DNA from: DAHUYF01 sp035945115
GTDB lineage: Bacteria; Pseudomonadota; Alphaproteobacteria; ATCC43930; CGMCC-115725
Assembly (NCBI GenBank): GCA_035945115.1
Contig: DASZAN010000116.1
Location: 6,025-70,024 of the forward strand
DNA: 64,000 nt
Direction: 5' to 3'
The position numbers were made by a program, and so were the translations under genes. Positions 35,901-43,352 of the stretch are shown piece by piece (position 1 is the stretch's first letter; each line of letters opens with the position of its first letter). The notes beneath the pieces were generated by a model that searched no databases, was not told the origin of the DNA, and was given only the letters and a program-made list of their open reading frames with translations.

Positions 35901-36452
35901 CGTCTCGAGCTTCGCCTCGGCGCGCGCGCGTTTGGCGCCGTTCGCCGCCGCCTTGATCTGGAGGGGATCCTGGCAGGTCTCGATCAGGATGGCATCGACG
36001 CCGCCGGCGACGAGGCCGCGGCACTGCACGGTGAGCGCATCCTCGAGTGCCTGGTAATCGATGTGGCCGAGCGAGGGCAGCCGCGTGCCGGGCCCGAGCG
36101 AGCCGAGCACGAAACGGTCGCGGCCGTCGCCTTTCACATCATCGATCGCTTCGCGTGCCAGCTCCGCCGAGCGCTTGTTGATGGCGAAGGCCTTCTCGGC
36201 GATCCCGAACTCGCCGAGCGTGACCGGCGATGCGCCGAAACTGTTGGTCTTGGTGAGATCGGCGCCGGCGCGGAGATAGCCCAGATGAATCGACCGCACG
36301 AGATCGGGCCGCGTCTCGACGAGAATGTCGGTACAGTTCTCGTGCCCATGATAATCATGCTCGGCATGAAGATGCCGCGCCTGCATCTGCGTGCCCATGG
36401 CGCCATCGCAGAGCAACACCCGGTCGGCGAGGAGATCGAGGAGATGGGGCAT
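32958..36452 (-). CDS. metH: Cobalamin-dependent methionine synthase MetH
   Basis: This 1164-residue enzyme transfers methyl from 5-methyl-THF to homocysteine via B12. All four modules are present: the homocysteine domain with zinc ligands (NMIGGCCGTEAAH), the pterin domain (SIGERCNANGSKRF, ILNSINFEDG), the B12 domain with the lower-axial-ligand motif DVHDIGKN, and the C-terminal SAM-activation domain (RYSFGYPACPNLADQ). It is slightly shorter than E. coli MetH (1227). It is the third gene of an ArsR/methyltransferase-metF-metH operon, with a 5-nt gap to metF. Confidence 0.97.
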   Translation of the reverse strand: MPHLLDLLADRVLLCDGAMGTQMQARHLHAEHDYHGHENCTDILVETRPDLVRSIHLGYLRAGADLTKTNSFGASPVTLGEFGIAEKAFAINKRSAELAREAIDDVKGDGRDRFVLGSLGPGTRLPSLGHIDYQALEDALTVQCRGLVAGGVDAILIETCQDPLQIKAAANGAKRARAEAKLETPIFVQVTVETTGTLLVGADIAAAATIIDALDVPLLGINCATGPLEMAEHVKWLGENWPHLISVQPNAGLPELVNGAAHYPLGAAELAQWQERFVVEDGVNMIGGCCGTEAAHIAALDAMLRRLAEDGFRPRPKPRRVAWAPGIASLYAQVPLRQENAYLSIGERCNANGSKRFRELQEKGDWDGCVEMARDQVKEGSHALDICTAFVGRDEVAEMGEVVTRLRGAVNAPLVIDSTELPVIEAALKLYGGKPILNSINFEDGETPAAKRLELARRFGTAVIALTIDEQGMAKEVDRKVDVAHRLHDFACGRFGLPSADLLFDPLTFTICTGNEDDRKLGLWTLEAIERIAKELPACQIILGLSNISFGLNPAARHVLNSVFLDHALKRGLTGAILHVSKIMPLHRIPEEEARIAEDLIFDRRRPGYDPLQAFIALFENRVTTKAAKKERPAAVEERLKQRIVDGDRQGLNEDLKLALEKHQPLDIINTFLLDGMKVVGDLFGAGKMQLPFVLQSAETMKAAVAYLEPYMERIEGQQKGTIVLATVKGDVHDIGKNLVDIILTNNGYRVVNLGIKQPIAAILDAAQQYKADAVGMSGLLVKSTVVMRENLEEMTRCGISMPVMLGGAALTRRYVEEDCVKAYASGRVAYARDAFDGLALMDKVVNGRFDHHLAEVRAKNRGRVVNESRKLGRAADARPLRPIDVEEIRFRRQELTRGLPVVEPPFWGPRTVARVPVKALVPYLNERMLYQFHWGYRKDGRTLDAFKLWAQKELRPILQRMLDTAIQQDILVPQAVYGYWPCAAEGNDVILFAPENGHEVARFTFPRQNKDGGLCIADFFRDVSDDARDVIGLQVVTMGPRASDTAREWFAENRYQDYLYLHGLSVEMAEAMAEYTHKRIRAELGFAGDEARDIEALLQQGYRGSRYSFGYPACPNLADQRQLLALLNAEEIGVSLTEEDQLDPEQSTSAIVVTHPQAKYFSV

Positions 36453-36457
36453 GGTGC

Positions 36458-37483
36458 TTAGCGCTGTCCCCCCTCCCCCCCCTCCCCCTCAAAGGGGGAG
36501 GGGGATGCTTGCACAAGCGCCGACGCCCCCCTCCCCCCTTGAGGGGGAGGGTTGGGGTGGGGGGTCGCGGCCCCGCCGCGCACGCCGATCATGTGGCAGA
36601 TGGCGACGATGAGGTCGGCGCGGTTCAGCGTATAGAAATGGAACTCGTTGATCCCTTCCGCTTGCAGCAAGCGGCATTGCTCGGCGGCGATCGAGGCCGC
36701 CACCAAGCGGCGCGTATCGGGATCGTCGTCGAGACCGTCGAACATCGCGCCCATCCATGGCGGCACGCTCGCGCCGCAGGTGGCGGCGAATTTCTTGACT
36801 TGTGCGAAATTGCTGACGGGAAGGATGCCCGGCACGATCGGCACGGCGATGCCGTGCGCGGCGGCACGCTCGCGGAAGCGGCGATAGACGTCGACGTCGA
36901 AGAAGAATTGCGTGATGGCGCGGGTCGCGCCGGCCTCGATCTTGCGCCGGAGATTGTCGAGGTCGGCCTCGGCGCTCGCGGCCTCAGGATGGGTCTCGCA
37001 ATAAGCGGCGACACTGAGCTCGAAGGGGGCGACCCGGCGCAAGCCCGCCACTAGCTCCGCGGCATAGGGATATCCCTCGGGATGCGGCCGGTAGCCGCCG
37101 GCCTCGGCCGGCGCGTCGCCGCGCAACGCGACCAGGTGGCGGATGCCCGCCTCCCAATAGCGCCGCGCGACCTCGTCGATCTCGGCGCAGGGCGCGCCGA
37201 TGCAAGTGAGATGCGCCGCGGGCTCGAGCCCGGTTTCCTGGCGGATGCGCAGCACCGTCGCATGCGTGCGCTCGCGCGTCGAGCCGCCGGCGCCATAGGT
37301 GACGGAGACGAAGCGCGGCGCCAACGGCTCGAGACGCTTCACCGTCTGCCAGAGCTTCGCCTCCATCTCCGGCGTCTTCGGCGGGAAGAACTCGAAGGAG
37401 ACGAGCGGCGGCTTGGTGCCGGCGGAGAGCGGCTCCGCCGCAAGCAGCGCGGCACGGCCGTTGCCGAGGGGCGATCCGCTCAC
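36458..37483 (-). CDS. metF: Methylenetetrahydrofolate reductase MetF with repeat-derived C-terminal tail
   Basis: This 341-residue flavoprotein makes 5-methyl-THF, the methyl donor used by MetH. Conserved segments are SFEFFPPKTPEMEAK, TYGAGGSTRERTH, HLTCIG and ITQFFFDVDVYRRF. The normal family C-terminus ends near NRADLIVAICHMIGV. After that, about 35 residues (PHPNPPPQGGRG, SPFEGEGGEGG) are encoded by a dispersed palindromic repeat at 36468-36567. GTG 37483 overlaps the upstream stop (GTGA), which favours coupling to the regulator gene. Confidence 0.95.
   Translation of the reverse strand: MSGSPLGNGRAALLAAEPLSAGTKPPLVSFEFFPPKTPEMEAKLWQTVKRLEPLAPRFVSVTYGAGGSTRERTHATVLRIRQETGLEPAAHLTCIGAPCAEIDEVARRYWEAGIRHLVALRGDAPAEAGGYRPHPEGYPYAAELVAGLRRVAPFELSVAAYCETHPEAASAEADLDNLRRKIEAGATRAITQFFFDVDVYRRFRERAAAHGIAVPIVPGILPVSNFAQVKKFAATCGASVPPWMGAMFDGLDDDPDTRRLVAASIAAEQCRLLQAEGINEFHFYTLNRADLIVAICHMIGVRGGAATPHPNPPPQGGRGASALVQASPSPFEGEGGEGGQR
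36468..36567. repeat. CTCCCCCTC-type palindromic repeat inside the metF 3' end
   Basis: The segment consists of paired palindromes CCTCCCCCTC-AAA-GGGGGAGG and CCTCCCCCCTT-GAGGGGGAGG separated by about 40 nt. It supplies the last codons of metF up to the stop at 36458, showing that a dispersed repeat has been absorbed into a coding frame. Confidence 0.8.
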
Positions 37484-38463
37484 GACGCCGCCACCCAATG
37501 GTCGCTGGAGGTGGCGCGCTCGTTCGCTGCGGCGCCACCCGGTCGCAGCGCCGGCCAGAGCGACACCGTGAGCGGCTCACCCGGCAGATGCTGCACCTCG
37601 CCCGGCTCGAGCCCGGCTGCGCGGCACCAGCCCGTGATCTCCGCATCGGTGAAGCCCAAGCGGCGATGGGCGTGCTCGCTGCGCAGGAATTCGAGGTCGT
37701 GCGGCGCGAAATCGACGATCACGAGGTATCCGCCGGGCCGGAGCACGCGCGCCGCCTCGGCGATCGCTTGGCCCGGCCGCTCCGCGTAATGCAGCACCTG
37801 ATGGATGATGATGGCGTCGAAGGAACCGCCCGGCAGCGGCAACTGATACATGTCGCCCAAGCGAACCGAGCAGTTCCGTCGCTCGCTGCGCTCGAGATTG
37901 ACGCGAGCCACGGCCAGCATCTCGCGTGAGAGATCGATGCCGAGGGCGCGTTCGACCTTCGGGGCGAAAATCTCGAGCATGCGCCCGGTGCCGGTGCCAA
38001 TGTCGAGGAGATCGCGGATGCCGTCGCGCGGCAGGATCGCCGCGAGCGCGGCCTCCACCTCATGCTCGGCCACGTAAAGCGAGCGGATGCGGTCCCATTG
38101 CGCGGCGTTGGCGCGGAAGTATGCCGCGGCCTGTTCGGCGCGCTGGCGCTTGATCTGGGCGAGGCGCTCGCGGTCGAGCGCCAAGGTCGAATCGCCTGCC
38201 GGCAGCAGCTCGACTAGAAGCCGCGCCAGGGCGCCGCCGCGGGCGCGCTCGGCCAGGCGATAAAAGACCCAGCTCGCCTCGCGGAAGCGGTCGAGCAGGC
38301 CGGCCTCGCAGAGCAGCTTCAGGTGCCGGGACACCCGCGGCTGGCTTTGCCCCAATATTTCCGTGAGCTCGCTGACGGTGAGCTCGCCGTCGGCACAAAG
38401 CCTGAGGAGCCTCAGCCGAGTGGGCTCCGCCGCCGCCCGCAATGCCGCCAAGACCTGCTCCAC
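37480..38463 (-). CDS. ArsR-family regulator fused to SAM-methyltransferase-type domain (SahR-like)
   Basis: This is a 327-residue two-domain protein. Residues 1-85 are an ArsR/SmtB winged helix (AAAEPTRLRLLRLCADGELTV, QPRVSRHLKLL). Residues about 130-300 are a class-I methyltransferase fold with LDIGTGTGRMLEIFAP and GTGTG at 156-160. It leads an operon with metF and metH. This matches the SahR type of regulator, which controls the methionine cycle in response to S-adenosylhomocysteine; the assignment is inference from domain and context. GTG 38463 is chosen because GGAGG (38472-38476) lies 8 nt upstream; a TTG at 38478 would leave no ribosome-binding site. Confidence 0.85.
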   Translation of the reverse strand: MEQVLAALRAAAEPTRLRLLRLCADGELTVSELTEILGQSQPRVSRHLKLLCEAGLLDRFREASWVFYRLAERARGGALARLLVELLPAGDSTLALDRERLAQIKRQRAEQAAAYFRANAAQWDRIRSLYVAEHEVEAALAAILPRDGIRDLLDIGTGTGRMLEIFAPKVERALGIDLSREMLAVARVNLERSERRNCSVRLGDMYQLPLPGGSFDAIIIHQVLHYAERPGQAIAEAARVLRPGGYLVIVDFAPHDLEFLRSEHAHRRLGFTDAEITGWCRAAGLEPGEVQHLPGEPLTVSLWPALRPGGAAANERATSSDHWVAAS

Positions 38464-38495
38464 GCCCGATGCCTCCAAAGCTCATGCTTGGCTAT

Positions 38496-38511
38496 GGATA
38501 TAAACATATCC
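38496..38511. promoter_or_regulatory. Palindromic operator candidate of the methionine-cycle operon
   Basis: GGATAT (38496-38501) AAAC ATATCC (38506-38511) is a perfect 6-bp inverted repeat in a short AT-rich island. It lies 32 bp upstream of the GTG of the ArsR/methyltransferase gene. Its size suits an ArsR-family dimer, so autoregulation is the natural reading. Confidence 0.6.
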
Positions 38512-38569
38512 TTATGCAGTTGGTTCAGCAAGTGGGCAGTGGGACGCCACCGTGGGCGAAGGCGCAAAT

Positions 38570-39085
38570 CTATTTCGCCAGCACCGCCTCCGCCGGCACG
38601 ACCTTCAGAGCGAAGGAGGTAGGCGCCTCGTTTGGCCCGAAGGGGCCCGGTGCGCGGTTGCGGATGGGTGGCAGGCTCTTCAAATAGAGCGCGACGGCGC
38701 GGGCATCGCTTTTGCTGAGCCCGGCGAAGGAGCGCCACGGCATGATCGGCGCAAGCTCACGCCCGTCGGGGCGCTTGCCGATGGTGAACGCGGCGACGAT
38801 CTGCGCGGTGCTCCAGCGCCCGAGGCCGGTCTCCATGTCCGGCGTGAGGTTCGGACCGTAGAAGGTGCCGAGATTGGGAACATAGAAGCCGACGTCGCTG
38901 CCGCCCAAGCGGCGCGCCATGTCGGGCTTGCCGAGGAAATAACCGGGGGTGTGGCAATGGACGCAGCCGCCGAGCTCGACGAGGTAGCGGCCGCGCTCGA
39001 GGGTCTTGTCGGCGGCCGCGGCGGGCCAGCCGAGCGGCAAGCTCGTCGTCACCGCGAGCGCAAAACGGATCACGTTGCGGCGCAT
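38570..39085 (-). CDS. Secreted c-type cytochrome
   Basis: This 171-residue mono-heme protein has a signal peptide (MRRNVIRFALAVTTSLPLGW, ending about residue 25). The heme-binding CVHCH is at 41-45, and a likely axial Met lies in APIMPWRSF. Sequence around GRYLVELGGCVHCHTPGYFLGKPD resembles cytochrome subunits of alcohol/aldehyde dehydrogenase or sorbitol dehydrogenase chains. No dehydrogenase gene is adjacent, so its partner is unknown. It probably acts as a periplasmic electron carrier. Confidence 0.88.
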   Translation of the reverse strand: MRRNVIRFALAVTTSLPLGWPAAAADKTLERGRYLVELGGCVHCHTPGYFLGKPDMARRLGGSDVGFYVPNLGTFYGPNLTPDMETGLGRWSTAQIVAAFTIGKRPDGRELAPIMPWRSFAGLSKSDARAVALYLKSLPPIRNRAPGPFGPNEAPTSFALKVVPAEAVLAK

Positions 39086-39314
39086 GTTCCCCCCTTTCGA
39101 CAAATCCTTCGCTCGAAGGGAGCACAAGTACCACGATTGCGCCTTGGTGCGACAGCGCTCCTGCCCGGACTTGTCGGCGGACGCCGTTCTCCATATTCTC
39201 GGGCGCCAGCGCGGGCGGCGATCCAAAACCTCGGGAAAGGGATGGTCCCGCCAGGCAACTTGCTGAACCGCCGGGGTGATCCCGGCGTTGGTTCGAGCGG
39301 AGGCAAAACCGACA

Positions 39315-39962
39315 ATGTTTGCGCGCCGTCCCCCGATCTGGCTGAGCCTGGCATTCGCGCTGGCCCTCTTCACCCTGCCGGCGAAAGCCGCCGCGCCGAG
39401 CGATGCAGCGGGCTTCGTCAACGACCTCGTGAACGTCGCCCTCAAGACCCTCGACAACAAGCAGCTGAGCACCGAGGAGCGCGACAAGACCTTCCGCGAT
39501 CTCCTCGACAAAGACTTCGACATGCCGCGCATCTCGCGCTTCGTGCTGGGTCCCTATTGGCGCGAGGCGAGCGATCAGGAGAAGCAGCAGTTCCAGAAGC
39601 TCTTCGAGGATTACGTCGTCCGCTCCTACGCCAAGAGCTTCAGCGAATATAGCGGCGAGCAGGTGAAGGTGACCGGCAGCCGGCCGGAGAGCGAAACCAG
39701 CACGCTCGTGCAGAGCCAGGTCGTTCGCCAGAACGGCCCGCCCGCCAAGGTCGATTGGCGCGTCCGCAAGGATGACAAAGGCTTCAAGATCGTCGATGTC
39801 GACGTCGAAGGCGTGAGCATGGTGCTGACCCAGCGTGAGGAATTCAGCTCCGTCATCCAGAAGAGCGGCGGCACCGTCGCCGGCCTCAACAAGGAGCTGC
39901 AGCAGAAGCTCGCCCAAGGCGATACCAGCCTCGCCGCCCCGATCCTGCCGGAGAAGAAGTAG
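39315..39962 (+). CDS. MlaC/HpnM-family phospholipid-binding protein
   Basis: This 215-residue periplasmic protein has a signal peptide ending LPAKA|A (about residue 24). Conserved MlaC parts are RDLLDKDFDMPRISRFVLG, QFQKLFEDYVVRSYAKSF and KIVDVDVEGVSMVLTQREEF. Members carry lipid between outer- and inner-membrane systems. No mlaFEDB genes accompany it, so HpnM (hopanoid-associated) or an orphan MlaC are both possible. I chose ATG 39315 because it begins the signal peptide; an upstream ATT-type extension lacks support. Confidence 0.87.
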   Translation: MFARRPPIWLSLAFALALFTLPAKAAAPSDAAGFVNDLVNVALKTLDNKQLSTEERDKTFRDLLDKDFDMPRISRFVLGPYWREASDQEKQQFQKLFEDYVVRSYAKSFSEYSGEQVKVTGSRPESETSTLVQSQVVRQNGPPAKVDWRVRKDDKGFKIVDVDVEGVSMVLTQREEFSSVIQKSGGTVAGLNKELQQKLAQGDTSLAAPILPEKK

Positions 39963-39979
39963 CCGGGCGATGCCCGGCT
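39961..39979 (+). terminator. Hairpin at the end of the mlaC-like gene
   Basis: AGCCGGGC (39961-39968) and GCCCGGCT (39972-39979) form a perfect 8-bp stem with a GAT loop, starting inside the stop codon. No T-run follows, so it may act as a stabiliser or as a Rho-assisted terminator. Confidence 0.5.
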
Positions 39980-39985
39980 GATCGT

Positions 39986-40083
39986 GCGTCCTTCGACAAG
40001 CTCATCCAGGATGAGGTCTTTTCTTCGTGGCATCGGCAGATGCCATTCTCGATTTTTCTCATCCTGAGCCTGTCGAAGGACGC
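39986..40083. repeat. PEPVEG-type palindromic repeat, copy B
   Basis: This 98-bp imperfect palindrome opens GCGTCCTTCGACAAGCTC and closes GAGCCTGTCGAAGGACGC, with central TGGCAT/ATGCCA inverted segments as in copy A. It lies between the mlaC-like gene and the PaaK-like gene; translation through it would create a false N-terminal extension of the latter. Confidence 0.85.
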
Positions 40084-40158
40084 AACCACGGTTTTGCAGC
40101 GTATGTGAGCCGGCGCAGGCGCCTTGCCCGGAAGCCCGTTCTATGGGTTGATAAGCCC

Positions 40159-41595
40159 ATGAAAAATGAGGGGCGCGCCGAGGCGACGCGGCGAGTGTGG
40201 CTCGAAACGATCGAGCGTCATCGCCATGATCGCGATCGGCCGGGCTCCCACAGATATTGGTCGCCAAAGCTCGACACCGCGTCGCGCGACGAGCTGCGCG
40301 CCATCCAGGACGACAAGATCGCCGCCGTCGCGCCGTTTCTCTACGAGAACAGTCCGTTCTATCGCCGCCGCTTCGGCCGGCTCGGCCTCGTCCCGTCCGA
40401 CATCAAGAGCGTCGACGACCTCGTTGCCAAATGGCCGGTGCTCGACAAAGCCGAGATGGTGGAGGATGCCGCGGCCCATCCGCCCTACGGCACCTTCACG
40501 GCGATGACCGACGCCCTTTGGGCAGAGCGCGGCTGGATGATGTTCTCGTCGTCCGGCAGCACGGGTACGCCGCGCGTCTTCCGCTACAGCCACGTCGATC
40601 GCGAGCTCTGGGCCTGGGCCAATGCGCGGGCGATGCACGCGATGGATTTCCGCCCCGGCGACACGGTCTTCATGATTACTGGCTTCGGCCCCCATGTCTG
40701 GGCCTGGGGCGTCGAGATGGCGCTCGCCAAGATGGGCTTGCCCAGCATCCCCGGCGGCGGCATGGATGCGAAGGCGCGCGCCAACATCGTGCTGCGCTTC
40801 AAGCCGACGATCCTGCTCTGCACCCCCTCTTACGCGCTGCATTTGGGCCGCGTGCTGCAAGAGCTGGGCGCCGACCCGCGGCAAACCGCGGTGCGGACGC
40901 TCTTCGTCGGCGGCGAGCCCGGCCTCAGCGTCCCCGCGACGCGCGGGCGCATCGAGGAGCTTTGGGACGCGCGGCTCGTCGAGTTCTACGGCTGCACTGA
41001 GGCCTCACCCCACGCTGGCGGTTACTCCTGTGATGCAACCCAACGCGGCAAGGAGCCGGTCGCGACGCACCTCATGGAGGATACGCAGGTCTGGGAGGTG
41101 GTCGACCCGCAAACGCGCGCCGCGTTGCCCGACGGCGCGCGCGGCCTTACCGTCTGCACCAACCTCAATTCCGAATCATCGCCGCAGCTGCGCTTTCTCG
41201 TCGGCGACTACACGGTGCTCGATCGTAGCACTTGCGCCTGCGGGCGCACCCATGCGCGAGCCAGGGGATCATTCTCGGGCCGCGCCGACGACCTCATCAA
41301 TCTCCGCGGCATCAAGATGTTTCCGGTGCAGATCGAGGAAGCCGTGCGCGCCATCGCCGGTTCGGGCGACGAGTTCGAGATCGTGCTCGCCGCCAACGCC
41401 GACGGGCTCGACATCATGACGGTGCGCATGGAGCACGCGACGCACGAGGCGCCCGATCGCCTGGCGCGCGCGCTCGCCGATGAAATCCGCAGCCGCTGCG
41501 AAGTGCGGGTCAGTATCGAGGTGCTACGCCCCGGCAGCTTGCCCAAGACCGAGTTCAAGGCAAAGCGCGTGCGCGATCTGCGGCGAAAGACGTAA
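40159..41595 (+). CDS. PaaK-like (phenylacetate-CoA ligase family) AMP-binding enzyme
   Basis: This 478-residue adenylate-forming enzyme has the P-loop SSSGSTGTPRVF, FYGCTEASPHAGG, and FSGRADDLINLRGIKMFPVQIEE in the hinge region, all typical of the PaaK group. A CACGRTHAR motif with two Cys near residue 365 fits the zinc-like ligand set seen in some PaaK relatives. The substrate is probably an aromatic or short acyl acid. I chose ATG 40159 because the longer reading from 40027 runs through a palindromic repeat. A DUF3237 gene follows 55 nt downstream. Confidence 0.85.
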   Translation: MKNEGRAEATRRVWLETIERHRHDRDRPGSHRYWSPKLDTASRDELRAIQDDKIAAVAPFLYENSPFYRRRFGRLGLVPSDIKSVDDLVAKWPVLDKAEMVEDAAAHPPYGTFTAMTDALWAERGWMMFSSSGSTGTPRVFRYSHVDRELWAWANARAMHAMDFRPGDTVFMITGFGPHVWAWGVEMALAKMGLPSIPGGGMDAKARANIVLRFKPTILLCTPSYALHLGRVLQELGADPRQTAVRTLFVGGEPGLSVPATRGRIEELWDARLVEFYGCTEASPHAGGYSCDATQRGKEPVATHLMEDTQVWEVVDPQTRAALPDGARGLTVCTNLNSESSPQLRFLVGDYTVLDRSTCACGRTHARARGSFSGRADDLINLRGIKMFPVQIEEAVRAIAGSGDEFEIVLAANADGLDIMTVRMEHATHEAPDRLARALADEIRSRCEVRVSIEVLRPGSLPKTEFKAKRVRDLRRKT

Positions 41596-41650
41596 GGCCG
41601 CGCCCTTCGCCACGCGCAGGGTTTCCGATCAATGCGCGGAGAGAGCTGCC

Positions 41651-42106
41651 ATGCCTGAGATCAAGACAGAATTTCTGTTCACGATTGCGCTAGACGTCGA
41701 CGTCTCCAACCTCGGCGACACGCCTTATGGCAGCCGGCGCGTCGCTCGCTTCACTAGCGGCAGTTTCGCGGGACCGAAGCTCAAGGGGACGGTGCTGCCG
41801 GGTGGCGCCGGCTGGATGCTCTTCCGCCGCGACGACGTGCTCGAGATCGAGGTGCGGATCATCCTCGAGACCGACGACAAGCAGCAAATTTGCATGAGCT
41901 GGAAGGGCTTCCGCCACGGCCCGAAGGAGGTGATTGAGCGCCTCAATCGCGGCGAAGTTGTCGACCCCGCAACGTACTATTTCCGCACCACGCCTTACTT
42001 CGAGACGAGCTCGCAAAAGTACGGCTGGATGAACCGCATCTGCTCGATCGCCACGGGCTCCCGCACGGCAGGCAAGCGGAGCTTCGAGGTGTTCCAGGTG
42101 CTGTAG
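41651..42106 (+). CDS. DUF3237 domain protein
   Basis: This 151-residue cytosolic protein matches DUF3237: LKGTVLPGGAGWMLFRRDDVLEIEV, QQICMSWKGFRHGPKEVIERL, and YYFRTTPYFETSSQKYGWMN. The family forms a small beta-barrel; its biochemical role is unknown, though members often sit near CoA ligase and aromatic-degradation genes. Here it follows a PaaK-like ligase and precedes a MetE-like enzyme, consistent with a small catabolic group. A moderate AGAGAG site precedes the ATG. Confidence 0.85.
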   Translation: MPEIKTEFLFTIALDVDVSNLGDTPYGSRRVARFTSGSFAGPKLKGTVLPGGAGWMLFRRDDVLEIEVRIILETDDKQQICMSWKGFRHGPKEVIERLNRGEVVDPATYYFRTTPYFETSSQKYGWMNRICSIATGSRTAGKRSFEVFQVL

Positions 42107-42142
42107 GGCGATGCCCTAGAAACAACCCGTTCGGAGTCATCG

Positions 42143-43261
42143 ATGTCGCCACTCCCCGCCCGCAATCCGCCATTCACCGTCGAGCACATCGGCAGCCTCT
42201 TGCGCCCGCGGACGCTGACGCAAGCTTTTCGCGCCTTTGCCGCCGGCGAGATCGAGGACGCGGAATTCCGTTCGGCGCAAGACACGGCGATCCGCGAGGC
42301 GATCGCGATGCAAGAGTCACTCGGCCTCGCCGTGGTCACCGACGGCGAGTTCCGCCGCGGCTCCTATTGGGGACATTTCATCGAGGCGGTCGACGGCTTC
42401 ACCACCAAGCCCGCGCTCTTCGAGTTCCATGACGAGCACGGCGCGACGCAACGCTTCATCGCCGCGCAGGTGGTGGGACGGGTGCGGCGGCGCCATGGCA
42501 TCTCGACCGAGGAGTTCAAATTCGCCGCGAGCGTCGCGCGGAAGGCCACCGTCAAGATCACGCTCCCCTCGCCGTCGACGCTGCAATTCTGGCGCGGCCG
42601 TGCCGACATCGAGAAGACCGCCTACGCCGATCTCGACGCCTTCTTCGCCGACCTTTGCAGCATCTACCGCGACGAGCTTGGCGATCTCGCAGCGCTCGGC
42701 TGCCGCTACGTGCAGCTCGACGAGGTGCCGCTCATCATGCTCGCCGATCCGACCGTGCGCGAAATCGTGCGCGGCCGCGGCGATGATCCCGACCGTCTCG
42801 TCGGGCTCTACATCGACGCGCTCAATCAAGCGATCGCCGGCCGCGCGCCGGGGATGCGTCTCGGCATGCATATGTGCCGCGGCAACTTCAAGGGAAAATG
42901 GCTCGCCGAAAGCGGCTACGACGCGATCGCCGAGCGGGTCTTCGACGACGTGGCCGTCGACGTGCTCTTCCTCGAATACGACACGCCGCGCGCCGGCGAT
43001 TTCGCGCCGCTCCGCTTCGTGCCGAAGGAGAAGGGCGTGGTGCTGGGCCTCGTCTCAAGCAAGACGGCGACGCTCGAAGACCGCGACGAGATCAGGCGCC
43101 GCGTCGAAGAAGCCGCGCACTACGTGCCGCTCGAGCGCCTCGCCATCAGTCCGCAATGCGGCTTCGCCAGCACCGTCGCCGGCAATCCCATCACCATCGA
43201 GGACGAAAAGGCCAAGCTGCGGCTGCTGGTCGAAACGGCGCGCGAGATCTGGGGCGCTTAG
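42143..43261 (+). CDS. MetE-like (cobalamin-independent methionine synthase C-terminal family) zinc enzyme
   Basis: This 372-residue protein is homologous to the MetE C-terminal catalytic domain and related alkyltransferases. The zinc ligands are visible: HMC (His243, Cys245) and SPQCGF (Cys339), with an acidic residue in VLFLEYDTP (about 278). It lacks the N-terminal MetE half, so it is a short-form methyltransferase or a coenzyme-M-like alkyltransferase and may use a substrate other than methyl-folate. A separate MetH exists in the window. It lies 36 nt after the DUF3237 gene. Confidence 0.85.
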   Translation: MSPLPARNPPFTVEHIGSLLRPRTLTQAFRAFAAGEIEDAEFRSAQDTAIREAIAMQESLGLAVVTDGEFRRGSYWGHFIEAVDGFTTKPALFEFHDEHGATQRFIAAQVVGRVRRRHGISTEEFKFAASVARKATVKITLPSPSTLQFWRGRADIEKTAYADLDAFFADLCSIYRDELGDLAALGCRYVQLDEVPLIMLADPTVREIVRGRGDDPDRLVGLYIDALNQAIAGRAPGMRLGMHMCRGNFKGKWLAESGYDAIAERVFDDVAVDVLFLEYDTPRAGDFAPLRFVPKEKGVVLGLVSSKTATLEDRDEIRRRVEEAAHYVPLERLAISPQCGFASTVAGNPITIEDEKAKLRLLVETAREIWGA

Positions 43262-43265
43262 CGCC

Positions 43266-43328
43266 CTTCACCCTCCCGCGAGGGGAGAGGGAGAAGAAAG
43301 GCCGGCGCCACAGCGTTCCCTCTCGCCT
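43266..43328. repeat. CTCCCGCGAGGGGAGAGG-type palindromic repeat
   Basis: CCCTCCCGCGAGGGGAGAGGGAG followed by TTCCCTCTCGC forms a shortened copy of the dispersed CTCTCCCC family, between the convergent MetE-like and ettA genes. It may serve as a terminator for both. Confidence 0.6.
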
Positions 43329-43352
43329 CGTCTTCGCCAGCGAAGCCCGGTA

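Noticed and set aside
38464..38569. SAM or SAH riboswitch before the methionine operon
   Set aside because: The leader is too short and shows only the 16-bp palindrome; no riboswitch core is visible.
40027..40158. N-terminal extension of the PaaK-like gene reading HPEPVEGR
   Set aside because: The extension is translated palindromic repeat (copy B) and has no homology; ATG 40159 is the sensible start.
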